This document shows positions 1-7,912 of a stretch of DNA of 45,231 nucleotides, piece after piece (the stretch's first letter is position 1; every line of letters starts with the position of its first letter). The DNA comes from CAYNJF01 sp964397555 (lineage in GTDB: Bacteria > Pseudomonadota > Gammaproteobacteria > Berkiellales > Berkiellaceae): positions 1 through 45,231 of the forward strand of contig CAYNJF010000019.1 of the NCBI GenBank assembly GCA_964397555.1, read 5' to 3'. The position numbers and the translations under genes are program-made. Below the pieces are notes generated by a model. It saw only the letters and a list, made by a program, of their open reading frames with translations, was not told where the DNA came from and did no database searches.

Positions 1-27
1 TGAACAGCAAAATTGACATTGTTACGT

Positions 28-54
28 TTGGTAACTGCTTTAGTTTGTGATAAT
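28..54 (+). promoter_or_regulatory. Possible promoter of lysC-csrA
   Basis: A GATAAT -10 element (49-54) is preceded by TG at 46-47, giving an extended -10. A weak -35 match, TTGGTA, lies at 28-33 with a short 15-base spacer. The lysC start is 27 bases downstream of the -10. The call rests on pattern matching only, and readthrough from an upstream gene outside the window is equally possible. Confidence 0.35.
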
Positions 55-80
55 ATTGCGCGCTGCAACGGAAGGTTAGG

Positions 81-1322
81 ATGACTTTAATTGTACAGAA
101 ATTTGGTGGGACTTCAGTTCAAGACATTGCACGAATCAAGCATGTCGCTCAAATAGTTCATCAGACGCGTAAACAAGGCCACTCTGTGGTCGTTGTGGTG
201 TCTGCTATGGGCGGAGAGACTGACAGACTTGAGTCATTAGCAAAGGACTTGATGGAGATGCCGACCCCTCGAGAGCTAGATGTGCTCTTATCGACGGGCG
301 AGCAGGTTACCATTGCGTTGATAGCCATGGCCTTGAATGAGCTAGGTTGCAACGCAAAGTCTTACACAGGTGCACAGGTAAAGATACTAACGGACGACAA
401 GCACAACAAAGCGCGTATCTTGGAGATTGATGACGAGCATATCCGTGAGGAGCTCGTAGCCGGCCACGTCGTGGTGGTCGCCGGTTTTCAAGGCGTGGAT
501 GAGCATTTGAACATTACGACCTTGGGTCGAGGTGGCTCAGATACGTCGGCGGTAGCGATTGCTGCGGCTCTTGATGCGGATGAATGTCAGATTTTTACCG
601 ATGTGGATGGCGTCTATACCACCGATCCTAGGGTGGTGCCGAATGCCAGACGCATGTCGAGGGTGACTTTTGAAGAAATGCTGGAGTTGGCCAGTTTAGG
701 GGCGAAGGTCTTGCAAATTCGAGCGGTCGAATTTGCGGGTAAATACAATGTTCCTTTACGGGTGAAGTCCACCTTTCAAGAGGGTCCAGGCACACTGATT
801 ACCTATGAGGAAAAAGGCATGGAAGAAGCGGTAGTATCCGGCATTGCATTTAATCGGGATGAGGCCAAACTCATCATCCGTGGGGTTCCTGATTCTCCAG
901 GTGTGGCTGGAAAAATATTAGGGGCCATCAGTGATGCCAATATCGAAGTGGATATGATCATTCAAAACCAGGGAGAGGATGACACGACGGATTTCACGTT
1001 TACCGTGCACCGGCGTGACTACACCCAAGCCCTTGAAATATTGGAAAGGACGCGTGAGAAGCTGGGTGCAAAGGAAGTCTTTAGTGACGACAAAATCGTA
1101 AAAGTATCCCTTGTGGGTGTTGGAATGCGTTCTCATGCTGGTATAGCCAGTACGATGTTTGAAGTTCTGGGTAAAGAGGGGATCAATATCCAGTTAATCT
1201 CAACCTCCGAAATTAAAGTATCGGTGGTTATGGACGAAAAATATTTAGAGCTTGGTGTTAGAGCATTGCACGAAGCTTTTGAACTGCATAAAGCGCCCGT
1301 TGAGGAAAATGAGGTAGCCTAA
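81..1322 (+). CDS. lysC: Aspartokinase (LysC type)
   Basis: Phosphorylates L-aspartate with ATP, the first step toward lysine, threonine, methionine and diaminopimelate for peptidoglycan. The kinase motif KFGGTS is at residues 7-12, S41 and E74 (STGEQ) sit at the usual substrate-binding positions, and a TDVDGVYTTDPR nucleotide-site motif lies near residue 173. Two C-terminal ACT domains (about 265-330 and 345-405) are the expected allosteric site for lysine/threonine. The 413-residue length matches the monofunctional aspartokinases of Pseudomonas and Legionella; no homoserine dehydrogenase domain is fused. The ATG is preceded by a GGAAGG-like ribosome site. csrA follows after 45 bases, probably cotranscribed. 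Confidence 0.97.
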   Translation: MTLIVQKFGGTSVQDIARIKHVAQIVHQTRKQGHSVVVVVSAMGGETDRLESLAKDLMEMPTPRELDVLLSTGEQVTIALIAMALNELGCNAKSYTGAQVKILTDDKHNKARILEIDDEHIREELVAGHVVVVAGFQGVDEHLNITTLGRGGSDTSAVAIAAALDADECQIFTDVDGVYTTDPRVVPNARRMSRVTFEEMLELASLGAKVLQIRAVEFAGKYNVPLRVKSTFQEGPGTLITYEEKGMEEAVVSGIAFNRDEAKLIIRGVPDSPGVAGKILGAISDANIEVDMIIQNQGEDDTTDFTFTVHRRDYTQALEILERTREKLGAKEVFSDDKIVKVSLVGVGMRSHAGIASTMFEVLGKEGINIQLISTSEIKVSVVMDEKYLELGVRALHEAFELHKAPVEENEVA

Positions 1323-1367
1323 TGTGCCATCCCCACACTGGGTTCGCCATAGAGTAAGGAGAGTATC

Positions 1368-1571
1368 ATGCTCATTTTGACAAGACGCGTAGGCGAAACA
1401 TTGATGATTGGCGATGAAGTGACCGTCACAGTACTCGGTGTGAAGGGTAACCAAGTCCGTATTGGTGTGAATGCCCCTAAAGAGATTTCTGTTCATCGTG
1501 AAGAGATCTACAAGCGTATCCAAGACGAAAAAACGGATGGAGCTGACACTCAAGATGCATCTGGCGAATAA
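1368..1571 (+). CDS. csrA: Carbon storage regulator CsrA
   Basis: A 67-residue RNA-binding post-transcriptional regulator that blocks or exposes ribosome sites at GGA motifs. It has the canonical start MLILTRR, the VTVTVLGVKGNQVRIGV core, and R44 in the VHREE motif needed for RNA binding. The strong Shine-Dalgarno AAGGAG lies 7 bases before the ATG. Placement after lysC and before tRNA-Ser and tRNA-Arg is the classic gammaproteobacterial csrA neighbourhood. In intracellular relatives CsrA controls the switch between replicative and transmissive phases (family knowledge). The C-terminal tail is short and polar, as usual. Confidence 0.98.
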   Translation: MLILTRRVGETLMIGDEVTVTVLGVKGNQVRIGVNAPKEISVHREEIYKRIQDEKTDGADTQDASGE

Positions 1572-1616
1572 TCGCTAGGCTTTTGCTGTCCTTCATGTTA
1601 ATATTTCGCACGAGCT

Positions 1617-1706
1617 GGAGAGGTGGCCGAGTGGCTGAAGGCGCTCCCCTGCTAAGGGAGTATAGGGGAAACTCTATCGAGGGTTCGAATCCCTCTCTCT
1701 CCGCCA
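1617..1706 (+). tRNA. tRNA-Ser(GCU)
   Basis: A 90-base cloverleaf with a long variable arm, as in serine tRNAs. The 7-bp acceptor stem pairs GGAGAGG with TCTCTCC (one G-U), the anticodon stem is CTCCC/GGGAG with GCT at 1651-1653, and the T arm contains GGTTCGAATCC. The CCA end is encoded (1704-1706). It reads AGC/AGU codons. It corresponds in position to the tRNA-Ser downstream of csrA in enterics. Confidence 0.97.
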
Positions 1707-1772
1707 GCTCTTTGTTCAAATATGACAAAACTTTTGACATCGTCGATTGATATCGTCATAATTTGACACTTC

Positions 1773-1849
1773 GCGCCCGTAGCTCAGCTGGATAGAGTAC
1801 CTGGCTACGAACCAGGCGGTCGGAGGTTCGAATCCTTCCGGGCGCGCCA
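1773..1849 (+). tRNA. tRNA-Arg(ACG)
   Basis: A 77-base cloverleaf. The acceptor GCGCCCG pairs perfectly with CGGGCGC, the anticodon stem CCTGG/CCAGG encloses CTACGAA with ACG at 1807-1809 (read as ICG after deamination), and the T arm is GGAGGTTCGAATCCTTCC. CCA is encoded at 1847-1849. It lies 66 bases after tRNA-Ser and is probably on the same precursor transcript. Confidence 0.97.
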
Positions 1850-1918
1850 CATTCTTATCGACCCTTCCGGGGCACTCAATCTCAATAACATTTCATCAAG
1901 CAAATCGGTTTGAGATTT

Positions 1919-1953
1919 GCTTAGAGGCCTGATGGCCTCTAAGCTTATTTTTT
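1919..1953 (+). terminator. Rho-independent terminator of the csrA-tRNA unit
   Basis: A perfect 11-bp stem (1919-1929 with 1934-1944) with a TGAT tetraloop is followed by TTATTTTTTT. The T run overlaps the stop codon of the convergent stress-protein gene. A second, weaker hairpin lies immediately upstream (1900-1906 with 1914-1920, 7 bp) and shares its 3' arm with the base of the terminator. Confidence 0.9.
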
Positions 1954-2888
1954 TATGGTTTAACTGGAGAGACAAACGTGCTTGGTTTCATGGCCACAAG
2001 TGAGCTTGAAATATTTTGCATGATGTTCTCGGCGGTGTTGCCAAAGATAAACCCTTCAATGCCAGTGCGAGCCACGGTTCCCATCACTAACACATCAATA
2101 CCATGGTCTTTCACAAACTTTGGAATAAGGTCATCGGCTTTGCCACGAAGATGATGGACTTGGTTATCACCCGTGATCCCAGCTTGTTCAATCAGGCGCT
2201 CAAGAGAGGCCAAATGCTCCGCTTGCTCTTGCTCGACAAACGCATCGACTTTGGCTGAATCGGTTTTTAAAAAGGCGCTCTCTCTTAAGTCGTTTTCAAG
2301 GCCAAAATCCCAACATGAAACGATGTTAAGAGTTCCATCGCAAAAATCAGCAAGCTCTCGCCCCGATTTGAGCAAATCAATCGATAACTGATTGGCCGAA
2401 GGCTCATCGCCTTGTGGATCGACCGCAACGCCAATATGCATGCTATTGCCTGATGAGGCGATGGGTTGACAGATCCAAACCGGGGTTGGGCATTTTCGAG
2501 ATAACTCCATGTCCAAGGCGCGAAAACCTTCCCGGTTTGATTGAGCTTCAGCTTCTTTGATCACTAAATCATGACCATGCTTCAAGACATGCTTAATAAT
2601 CCCCACGGAGGGTGTTTTATGAATGAGCAGCTCCACGGCTACCTTTAAATCATCGGCTGGCTGGCTCAACGAAGCCTTTGTTGTCTGGATCGTCTTTTCC
2701 ATCTGATTGACAAGCTCACTTTCAAACTTTTCTTGATAGTCCGCGAAGCCTTTGGGAAACTTCGGGCAGACAATCATGACCGTTAAAGTGGCTTGATTGT
2801 TTCTCGATAGGCTGATGGCTTGTTTGAGTCCTTGGGTCTGATCTTGCGTAGAGCAGCTCACATAAAGAATGTTTTTGAAAGTTTGCAT
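1953..2888 (-). CDS. Tandem universal stress protein (UspE-like)
   Basis: A cytoplasmic stress protein of 311 residues built from two Usp domains (about 1-150 and 155-303), the architecture of E. coli UspE. Domain 1 begins with the beta strand FKNILYVSC. Domain 2 ends with the alpha/beta core DVLVMGTVARTGIEGFIFGN, the place where ATP-binding Usp proteins carry G-2x-G-9x-G-S/T. This suggests at least the second domain may bind nucleotide. Strong ribosome site AGGAGG 8 bases before the ATG. Single gene, convergent with the csrA-tRNA unit. The specific role is unknown. Confidence 0.88.
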   Translation of the reverse strand: MQTFKNILYVSCSTQDQTQGLKQAISLSRNNQATLTVMIVCPKFPKGFADYQEKFESELVNQMEKTIQTTKASLSQPADDLKVAVELLIHKTPSVGIIKHVLKHGHDLVIKEAEAQSNREGFRALDMELSRKCPTPVWICQPIASSGNSMHIGVAVDPQGDEPSANQLSIDLLKSGRELADFCDGTLNIVSCWDFGLENDLRESAFLKTDSAKVDAFVEQEQAEHLASLERLIEQAGITGDNQVHHLRGKADDLIPKFVKDHGIDVLVMGTVARTGIEGFIFGNTAENIMQNISSSLVAMKPSTFVSPVKP

Positions 2889-2943
2889 AATAAGCCTCCT
2901 GCCTTAAAAGTAGTGGATAAAACTAGTCTGGTATTCCTTTCCT

Positions 2944-2965
2944 AAGGATTTTAGAGAAAATCTTT
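2944..2965. repeat. Small inverted repeat between two minus-strand genes
   Basis: GATTTT (2947-2952) pairs with AAAATC (2957-2962) around an AGAG loop, extended on the plus strand by a G-U and two A-T pairs. It lies downstream of the 3022-4773 gene and upstream of the stress-protein gene, so it may be a weak terminator. There is no clear minus-strand T run, so the call is weak. Confidence 0.2.
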
Positions 2966-3021
2966 TCATGGGTAAACCGCCGTTCTGATATTGATTATGG
3001 ATGAAGGCTAAGCCAAGTGCC

Positions 3022-4773
3022 TCATTTAGGTCTAAAGGCGGTGGCCTTATGTCTAGGAGAGTCCGCCAATTTGGCATCATAATCATGGTCAGGCTCCATT
3101 GCCCACGCATGATGAATGCTTTGGGGATTAGGCTCAGGATGTAATATGGGGTAAGGCTCACAAACAACGTGCAGTTGAAGAGAGTCGCACTGGAGTGTGA
3201 GTCCATCGGATGATTGATGCAGACAAGCATCAAAGGCGAGTTTATTCAGGTTTAAGGATTTGGCATCTTCTGGGCTAAACACCAAAGAGTAGTGGTTGGG
3301 GTTTAGTCCCAAAAAAGATTTGATCAAATTGACGTGTTTGTACAAGGTGACTTCAACCACGGTTTCATTTTGTTCATGAGTAAGCAGTATCTTTGAGCGG
3401 GAGTTGTGCGTTGAGAAATGAAAAAGCTCAAACCAATTAAACAAAGCACGGCCAAGTGAAAAAGGCTGAGTGCTAATCAAATGCTGGTTAGGCCAAGCGG
3501 TGATGAGCCGCGGCCTTTGCTTATTCGTTGGCAAGTATTTGGTTTTCTTCCACTGGGCCTGACTTATTTCTTTCTCCCAAACCATGGGACCTATTTTTGA
3601 ATCCCCACTAAGGCGAACTTGCACTTCGTTTGACCCTTGCCCAGTCTGCAACAGCGTCACATCCGTGGCATCAAGCAAATCAATAGGGAGGGGGTGTAAA
3701 AGCCATGGGCCACAAAGATAGGGCCGCTTATCTTCATTTGGATCGAAACTATAACGGATGGCAGGGTTATATCCGAGCGAATCATAGTCGACCTCCCGGA
3801 CCATCAGAGCCCATCCTTTACTCCCTTTGGCGCTGCTAAGCTCGCCTAAAACAGCGACCGTTGAGTTGGTGGCTCCGATGGCTTTGGCCATCAACGTTTG
3901 CCCCTCAAAAAGTGGTAAAGGAATCGTGATTTCAGTCTCTTGTTCAACAAAGGGATCATGCAGGCGTATCAACCCTTGAGGTAACAACTGATACACGCTG
4001 GTGATGGGTAGTATTTTCTTGGTACGCCCTTGGCCAATGTTGATCGTATGCTTGTACTTATCACTGTGCGTCATGGCCCACAGAGCGAATGGTGAAAGCT
4101 CAAGTGGCTCATGTTTTTTTGAGCTGAACCAACTCACCACAGGCAAGGTAAACCATCCATGTTTTGCTTGGGGTAAATGACAGGTTTGTTCGCACTGATA
4201 GTCTTTGTCAAAAGATTCAGTGATGATTTTTCGATAGAAGAGGGTGCGCTCATTGACACGCACCATCAGATTAGCGCCATCGCACTGCAACTCTATCTCA
4301 TCCGCATCGTAAGGAAAATCATCCATAAATAAGGGTTGCCAATGGGGGCGATGGTTGGGATCAATCCTTGGGGCAAACCAAACCATGCCCTCATGAAACA
4401 AAAAGCTGTGGGTATGATTAAAACTTTGATGCTTGGATTTAACCCAGGGGTGAGCTGCCGATGGGGCCTCCAAGTCATGGGTCCAATTTAAGAATCGTTG
4501 ATGTCGTTGAGAAAGACCAACATGATCGCCAATCTCTTTGAGCTTAAATCCTAGGTAGGAAAGTGGGGCAAGACCAAGCACCCCCCACCAACCAAATGAC
4601 GTGAGAAGTGGGTACCCCATCGAAAAAGTACTTATGCAAGCCGCATATGCAGCCACGGCTGAAAAGGTTCCCCTCGGCGCTATCCATTGGGCGAGCCGTT
4701 GTGACCAAGATAAATTTGCGGCTTTGAAGGGGGTTTGATGATCAAAGTACGTGCTGAAAAATGAATGTGCCAT
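3022..4773 (-). CDS. Uncharacterised 583-residue membrane-associated protein
   Basis: I do not recognise this protein. Residues about 34-78 form one long hydrophobic stretch (two probable membrane helices around the WWGVLGLAPLSYLG segment). About 500 mostly soluble residues follow, rich in Trp, Phe, His and short hydrophobic strands, consistent with a beta-rich fold. No catalytic motif was found. The ATG is supported by GGAGG 7 bases upstream. That ribosome site sits inside a perfect hairpin (separate entry), suggesting translational control. The N-terminal membrane pair with a large strand-rich domain could be an envelope protein or a host-directed protein; neither can be shown here. Confidence 0.7.
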   Translation of the reverse strand: MAHSFFSTYFDHQTPFKAANLSWSQRLAQWIAPRGTFSAVAAYAACISTFSMGYPLLTSFGWWGVLGLAPLSYLGFKLKEIGDHVGLSQRHQRFLNWTHDLEAPSAAHPWVKSKHQSFNHTHSFLFHEGMVWFAPRIDPNHRPHWQPLFMDDFPYDADEIELQCDGANLMVRVNERTLFYRKIITESFDKDYQCEQTCHLPQAKHGWFTLPVVSWFSSKKHEPLELSPFALWAMTHSDKYKHTINIGQGRTKKILPITSVYQLLPQGLIRLHDPFVEQETEITIPLPLFEGQTLMAKAIGATNSTVAVLGELSSAKGSKGWALMVREVDYDSLGYNPAIRYSFDPNEDKRPYLCGPWLLHPLPIDLLDATDVTLLQTGQGSNEVQVRLSGDSKIGPMVWEKEISQAQWKKTKYLPTNKQRPRLITAWPNQHLISTQPFSLGRALFNWFELFHFSTHNSRSKILLTHEQNETVVEVTLYKHVNLIKSFLGLNPNHYSLVFSPEDAKSLNLNKLAFDACLHQSSDGLTLQCDSLQLHVVCEPYPILHPEPNPQSIHHAWAMEPDHDYDAKLADSPRHKATAFRPK

Positions 4774-4774
4774 G

Positions 4775-4799
4775 ATTGCCTCCGTGCATTAGAGGCAAT
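4775..4799 (-). promoter_or_regulatory. Hairpin covering the ribosome site of the 583-residue protein
   Basis: A perfect 8-bp inverted repeat (4775-4782 with 4792-4799) has a 9-base loop. On the minus-strand mRNA the 3' arm GAGGCAAU contains four of the five bases of the GGAGG Shine-Dalgarno (complement of 4779-4783) and ends one base before the AUG. The folded RNA would hide the ribosome site. An RNA thermometer or a protein/sRNA-controlled switch would look like this. Confidence 0.5.
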
Positions 4800-4836
4800 A
4801 TAAAATGGATTGAATAAGTTAGTAAAACCTAATGCA

Positions 4837-5724
4837 CTAACCTGGCATAGAGCGCGTTCGTCTCAAACCCATCTTAGTTTGACTCAATGTTGATGAGTAC
4901 AAGGATGGTGCTCGACTAAACGTATTAAATAAAGGAGTAAGAGGGCGTTGTGAAATGCGGGGCTTCGATGCTTGAGCGCGCCCATCACGAGGTGATTCAA
5001 TATCCTGACACAATGAGCTCTCCAGAGACAACTCTAAGGTGTCAGCAGTGGAAGAACACTCGCTCTCACTTAAGCATAGTGTTGCCGGAATGGGCGATGT
5101 CTCTGGTGGAATGTAGCTCTCAAATGAATCAAGCAATTCAACCATGGTTTTTAAACAATTTGGAATAAGAAACTCACCATTCTTGACTTGTGAGCGAGCC
5201 CAGTCATTAAATTCTTTAGGGTGTTGGCACGAAAAACTCATGACTTGATCATTCTCATCAAGCCAAGGAGTTAAGACAAACTTATAATCATCAAAACTGA
5301 ATTCAACAGGGTCATCCTTTGGGTAGAAAGGATTATCCGGATTTTTAAGACGTTCTCGTAAGAGGTTACCATTTTTATCCCAATAACCGCCTCCCAGCAT
5401 CGAGGATAAGAGAAGACAGGGCAGGTTGGGTAAGCGCTTTAGAATATCTTTGCGGTCCTGTTTATCTTCAAAAATTCTACCGAATCTCAAGTTATGCATG
5501 CTGGGCTTGATAAGAAGCCCTGGTTTTGAACGGACCCATCCATTGAGAGCGGTTGTATGCTCGCTTAAGCCATCGAATGGAAACCAAGTACCTTCGTGCT
5601 TTGAGTTCTTGCCGGAGGACTCATAATACAAATGAGGCCCTATCAAAACTACTCGGCGCAGAAGGCCCTGAGTATTCTCATGGGAACTCAATAAGACGTA
5701 GTTAAGTAGAATTTTCTTTTTCAT
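4837..5724 (-). CDS. Uncharacterised 295-residue soluble protein, Ser-rich tail
   Basis: No family is recognised with confidence. The N-terminal two thirds look folded: it starts MKKKILLNYVLLSS, then has Gly/Trp/Phe-rich strand segments such as GTWFPFDGL and GWVRSKPGLLIKP, and GGGYWDKNG near residue 112. From about residue 210 the chain turns low-complexity (Ser, Thr, Pro, Glu), then ends basic with RRTRSMPG. There is no signal peptide and no membrane helix. A folded domain plus a disordered polar C-terminus is typical of secreted effectors of intracellular bacteria, but this is inference only. The ribosome site before the ATG is weak. Confidence 0.65.
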   Translation of the reverse strand: MKKKILLNYVLLSSHENTQGLLRRVVLIGPHLYYESSGKNSKHEGTWFPFDGLSEHTTALNGWVRSKPGLLIKPSMHNLRFGRIFEDKQDRKDILKRLPNLPCLLLSSMLGGGYWDKNGNLLRERLKNPDNPFYPKDDPVEFSFDDYKFVLTPWLDENDQVMSFSCQHPKEFNDWARSQVKNGEFLIPNCLKTMVELLDSFESYIPPETSPIPATLCLSESECSSTADTLELSLESSLCQDIESPRDGRAQASKPRISQRPLTPLFNTFSRAPSLYSSTLSQTKMGLRRTRSMPG

Positions 5725-5793
5725 AAGACCATAGAACCACGTATCTGGTCCAAAGGAAAGCCGGTTAGTCGTTTTAATTGAGCCGATTAACTT

Positions 5794-6477
5794 CTACTTT
5801 ACTATAAAATCAAAATAGTCGTTCTGATACGGCTCATCTTTAAGCGTGAAATGCCACCATTCAAGCGGTAGATTCACAAAGCCGGCCTGACTCATCACGC
5901 TTTGCAAAAGGGCTCGGTTGGCTTTGGCTTCATCGCTAAGGTGTGGATAGTCCGTATTGGAGCGCTCATCCATAAAATCGAAAATCGTTCCCATGTCTAA
6001 TTCATGACAATCACCCCCCGAGCATTCAACAATCGTCAAATCCAGGGTCGAACCTCGAGAATGGCTTGAATAGCTGGCAATGTAGCCTTGCTCAAACATT
6101 TGTGTTTTTGACACATTGGGATGATATTTGGCTTTTAAGGCTAGATCTTCGGCTTGATGGGACCAACTTTGCATGTGCTTGACGGCCCTTGTGGGGCGAT
6201 AGGCATCAAAAATTTTGAAGGTATAGTTGGGGTTAACGCTCTTAAGAGCCTCCATGGCTTTCAAGAGGGCCGTATGGGCTTGTGCCGTTAGAAAGACTTT
6301 AGGGGCTTCATAGCCATCTAAGATCTCTCCAACAAGATTATTCGGGGTGGCATAATCCATGGCTATGATAAGCTCAGGATGCTCAACTTGAATAAAGTGA
6401 TTGGGCAAAGCTTGGGAGGTCATTGGCGTCAAAAGTCCTAACCAGAGAACAATAGTGCGCATTATGCCCGCTTTCAT
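5794..6477 (-). CDS. D-alanyl-D-alanine dipeptidase (VanX/DdpX, peptidase M15D)
   Basis: A zinc dipeptidase that hydrolyses D-Ala-D-Ala. Counting from the ATG at 6477, the VanX zinc ligands are present: H139 and D146 in SSHSRGSTLDLT, and H209 in EWWHF, with catalytic E206 and the transition-state arginine R94 in DAYRP. An N-terminal signal peptide (MKAGIMRTIVLWLGLLTPMTSQA) indicates export. That fits recycling of cell-wall dipeptide in the periplasm, as for DdpX, rather than cytoplasmic vancomycin resistance. A TTG start 21 bases upstream (6498) is possible, but the ATG gives the better signal peptide. No vanHA-like partners are nearby. Confidence 0.9.
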   Translation of the reverse strand: MKAGIMRTIVLWLGLLTPMTSQALPNHFIQVEHPELIIAMDYATPNNLVGEILDGYEAPKVFLTAQAHTALLKAMEALKSVNPNYTFKIFDAYRPTRAVKHMQSWSHQAEDLALKAKYHPNVSKTQMFEQGYIASYSSHSRGSTLDLTIVECSGGDCHELDMGTIFDFMDERSNTDYPHLSDEAKANRALLQSVMSQAGFVNLPLEWWHFTLKDEPYQNDYFDFIVK

Positions 6478-6573
6478 ACATCGTACCAACCTAAACAAGT
6501 TATCATCCGCTCAATCTAGTGATTAGTTGATTAGCTTAACATCCCAAAGATCCCACCACTCATCGATTCAGGC

Positions 6574-6602
6574 TTGTCTCATTTTAGATACCAAGCTAGA
6601 CT
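6574..6602 (+). promoter_or_regulatory. Possible promoter of the leader peptide-brnQ unit
   Basis: TTGTCT (6574-6579) and TAGACT (6597-6602) are separated by exactly 17 bases, each matching four of six consensus positions. The predicted start near 6609 would leave a short untranslated stretch before the leader ATG at 6628. Pattern evidence only. Confidence 0.4.
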
Positions 6603-6627
6603 GATGATGAATGTTTAGGAAAATCTT

Positions 6628-6711
6628 ATGATACAGAATACGACCACCTACTTACCACTTTGCGCTTGTTCTAAAGCCGCGGTCGTCGTGCGTGTGCCCC
6701 TGGGGGCCTAA
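6628..6711 (+). CDS. Branched-chain amino acid attenuation leader peptide (IvbL-like)
   Basis: A 27-codon reading frame, ATG 6628 to TAA 6709-6711, with an AGGA ribosome site 7 bases upstream. The peptide holds four Val, three Leu and one Ile. Its stretch SKAAVVVRVPLG resembles the core of E. coli IvbL (PSAAVVVVRVV, from memory), and the bases GTCGTCGTGCGTGTG at 6682-6696 are, as I recall, identical to those in ivbL. In ilvBN, ribosome stalling at the Val/Leu codons controls attenuation. Here the downstream gene is a branched-chain amino acid transporter instead of a biosynthetic gene, which is a logical but unfamiliar target. The distance to brnQ is 59 bases. Confidence 0.82.
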   Translation: MIQNTTTYLPLCACSKAAVVVRVPLGA

Positions 6712-6740
6712 TCTTCTTTTCTAAAATCCATCATCCCCCT
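6696..6740 (+). promoter_or_regulatory. Candidate attenuator structures between leader peptide and brnQ
   Basis: The G block 6702-6706 can pair two ways. Locally, GCCC 6696-6699 pairs with GGGC 6704-6707, followed by the pyrimidine/T-rich tract CTAATCTTCTTTTC. At distance, the G block pairs with CCCCC 6735-6739, which is followed by TTTATA. These pairings exclude each other, as expected of an attenuator. Neither is a textbook strong terminator, so the exact mechanism is uncertain. Confidence 0.4.
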
Positions 6741-6770
6741 TTATAGACCATGATTGAATGAGAGGTCACC

Positions 6771-7847
6771 GTGCACGCATCATTTCGAACTTCGTTAGTT
6801 TTAGGCTTTGCCGTTTTTTCCATGTTTTTTGGCGCGGGTAATGTGCTTTATCCATTGACGGTTGGTGTGCATGCGAACAACCCATTTTCAGGCATGTTTG
6901 GTTTTCTTTTAACAGGGGTTGGGTTACCAGGCTTAGGCTTATTCGGCTTATGGCTGGCCAAAGGTAAACTTCAATCCTTTTTATTCCCGATGCCCAGATT
7001 TTTGATGCTCATCATTTTAGCGTTGATGTTAAGTGCTCTTGGGCCTGTTGGTGCCACCCCACGTTGCATGATTTTAGCTCATGCCTCTTTCAATGAGTGG
7101 CTACCTGTTCCTATGTGGACTTTCTCGCTAATACTCGGTTTGTTTTTATGGCTCACTTCAGGTCAACTGGAGCGAGTGTTTACCATACTTGGGAAGCTTT
7201 TATCTCCTTTGTTGGTGATCGCTCTGATCGGTATGATTACCGCAGGTTTGATGACTCCAATGCAGTGGTCTAGTCTGAGTGCGCAAGACATTTCATTAGG
7301 CGTGCAGCAAGGCTATCAAACCATGGATTTACTGGCTGCCCTGTTGTTTGGAGTCAGCATCTATCAAGTCGCACAATCAAGTGAAAATCCTTCCAAAACC
7401 TTTGGTCAAGCCTTATTGATTGGTGGGGGCTTGGTCAGTTTAGTTTACCTAGGCCTCTCTTGCGTTGCGTACACACACAAAGCAGCGCTCATTGATGTCT
7501 CGGCTGAGAATATGTTGAATCATTTAGCGCTAATAGCCCTACCAAAGCCGTTGACTTTTATTATTGAAATGGTGGTTTTTTTAGCCTGCTTCACGACCAT
7601 TATGGCGTTGCTTCAGGCGTGTCTCGACTCCATAATGCAATTGTTTGATGTTAAAAAACCAAAGTGGGTATCATTGATTTTGGTTGGGTTGACGGTGGTT
7701 TTTGCTAATATTGGGTTTGGTGCTTTAAGTCAAATCATTACCATGTTTGTCATTGTGCTTTACCCACTTATGATTGGCTGGCTTTTGTTTAAAGTCATTC
7801 ACCAAAGAATGACTGCTCGTATGGAGATGAGTCAGCAGCTCCATTGA
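6771..7847 (+). CDS. brnQ: Branched-chain amino acid transporter, LIVCS/BrnQ family
   Basis: An inner-membrane importer of leucine, isoleucine and valine driven by an ion gradient. The N-terminal signature FFGAGNVLYPLTVG is the family's conserved first helix. About ten hydrophobic helices follow along 358 residues. Most BrnQ proteins have 430-440 residues and 12 helices, so this is a short version, similar in size to those of some intracellular bacteria. The GTG start is supported by GAGAGG 5-6 bases upstream. The preceding Val/Leu-rich leader peptide independently supports the substrate assignment. Amino acid auxotrophy is common in intracellular bacteria, which would make this an essential importer (inference). 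Confidence 0.9.
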   Translation: MHASFRTSLVLGFAVFSMFFGAGNVLYPLTVGVHANNPFSGMFGFLLTGVGLPGLGLFGLWLAKGKLQSFLFPMPRFLMLIILALMLSALGPVGATPRCMILAHASFNEWLPVPMWTFSLILGLFLWLTSGQLERVFTILGKLLSPLLVIALIGMITAGLMTPMQWSSLSAQDISLGVQQGYQTMDLLAALLFGVSIYQVAQSSENPSKTFGQALLIGGGLVSLVYLGLSCVAYTHKAALIDVSAENMLNHLALIALPKPLTFIIEMVVFLACFTTIMALLQACLDSIMQLFDVKKPKWVSLILVGLTVVFANIGFGALSQIITMFVIVLYPLMIGWLLFKVIHQRMTARMEMSQQLH

Positions 7848-7912
7848 GAGCCAAGGCGTGATAGGCGAGATGGCACCCGACTAAACGTGAATAATCTATT
7901 TTAAGAGTGATA

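Noticed and set aside
1477..1740. Minus-strand open frame across the tRNA-Ser gene and end of csrA
   Set aside because: It covers a clear tRNA and has no ribosome site or family resemblance.
5794..6477. Vancomycin resistance determinant
   Set aside because: The VanX-like enzyme has a signal peptide and no vanH, vanA or regulatory genes nearby, so periplasmic dipeptide recycling is more likely.
6771..7847. brnQ as a truncated pseudogene
   Set aside because: It is shorter than typical BrnQ but uninterrupted, has a good start and a dedicated leader, and short versions exist in intracellular bacteria.
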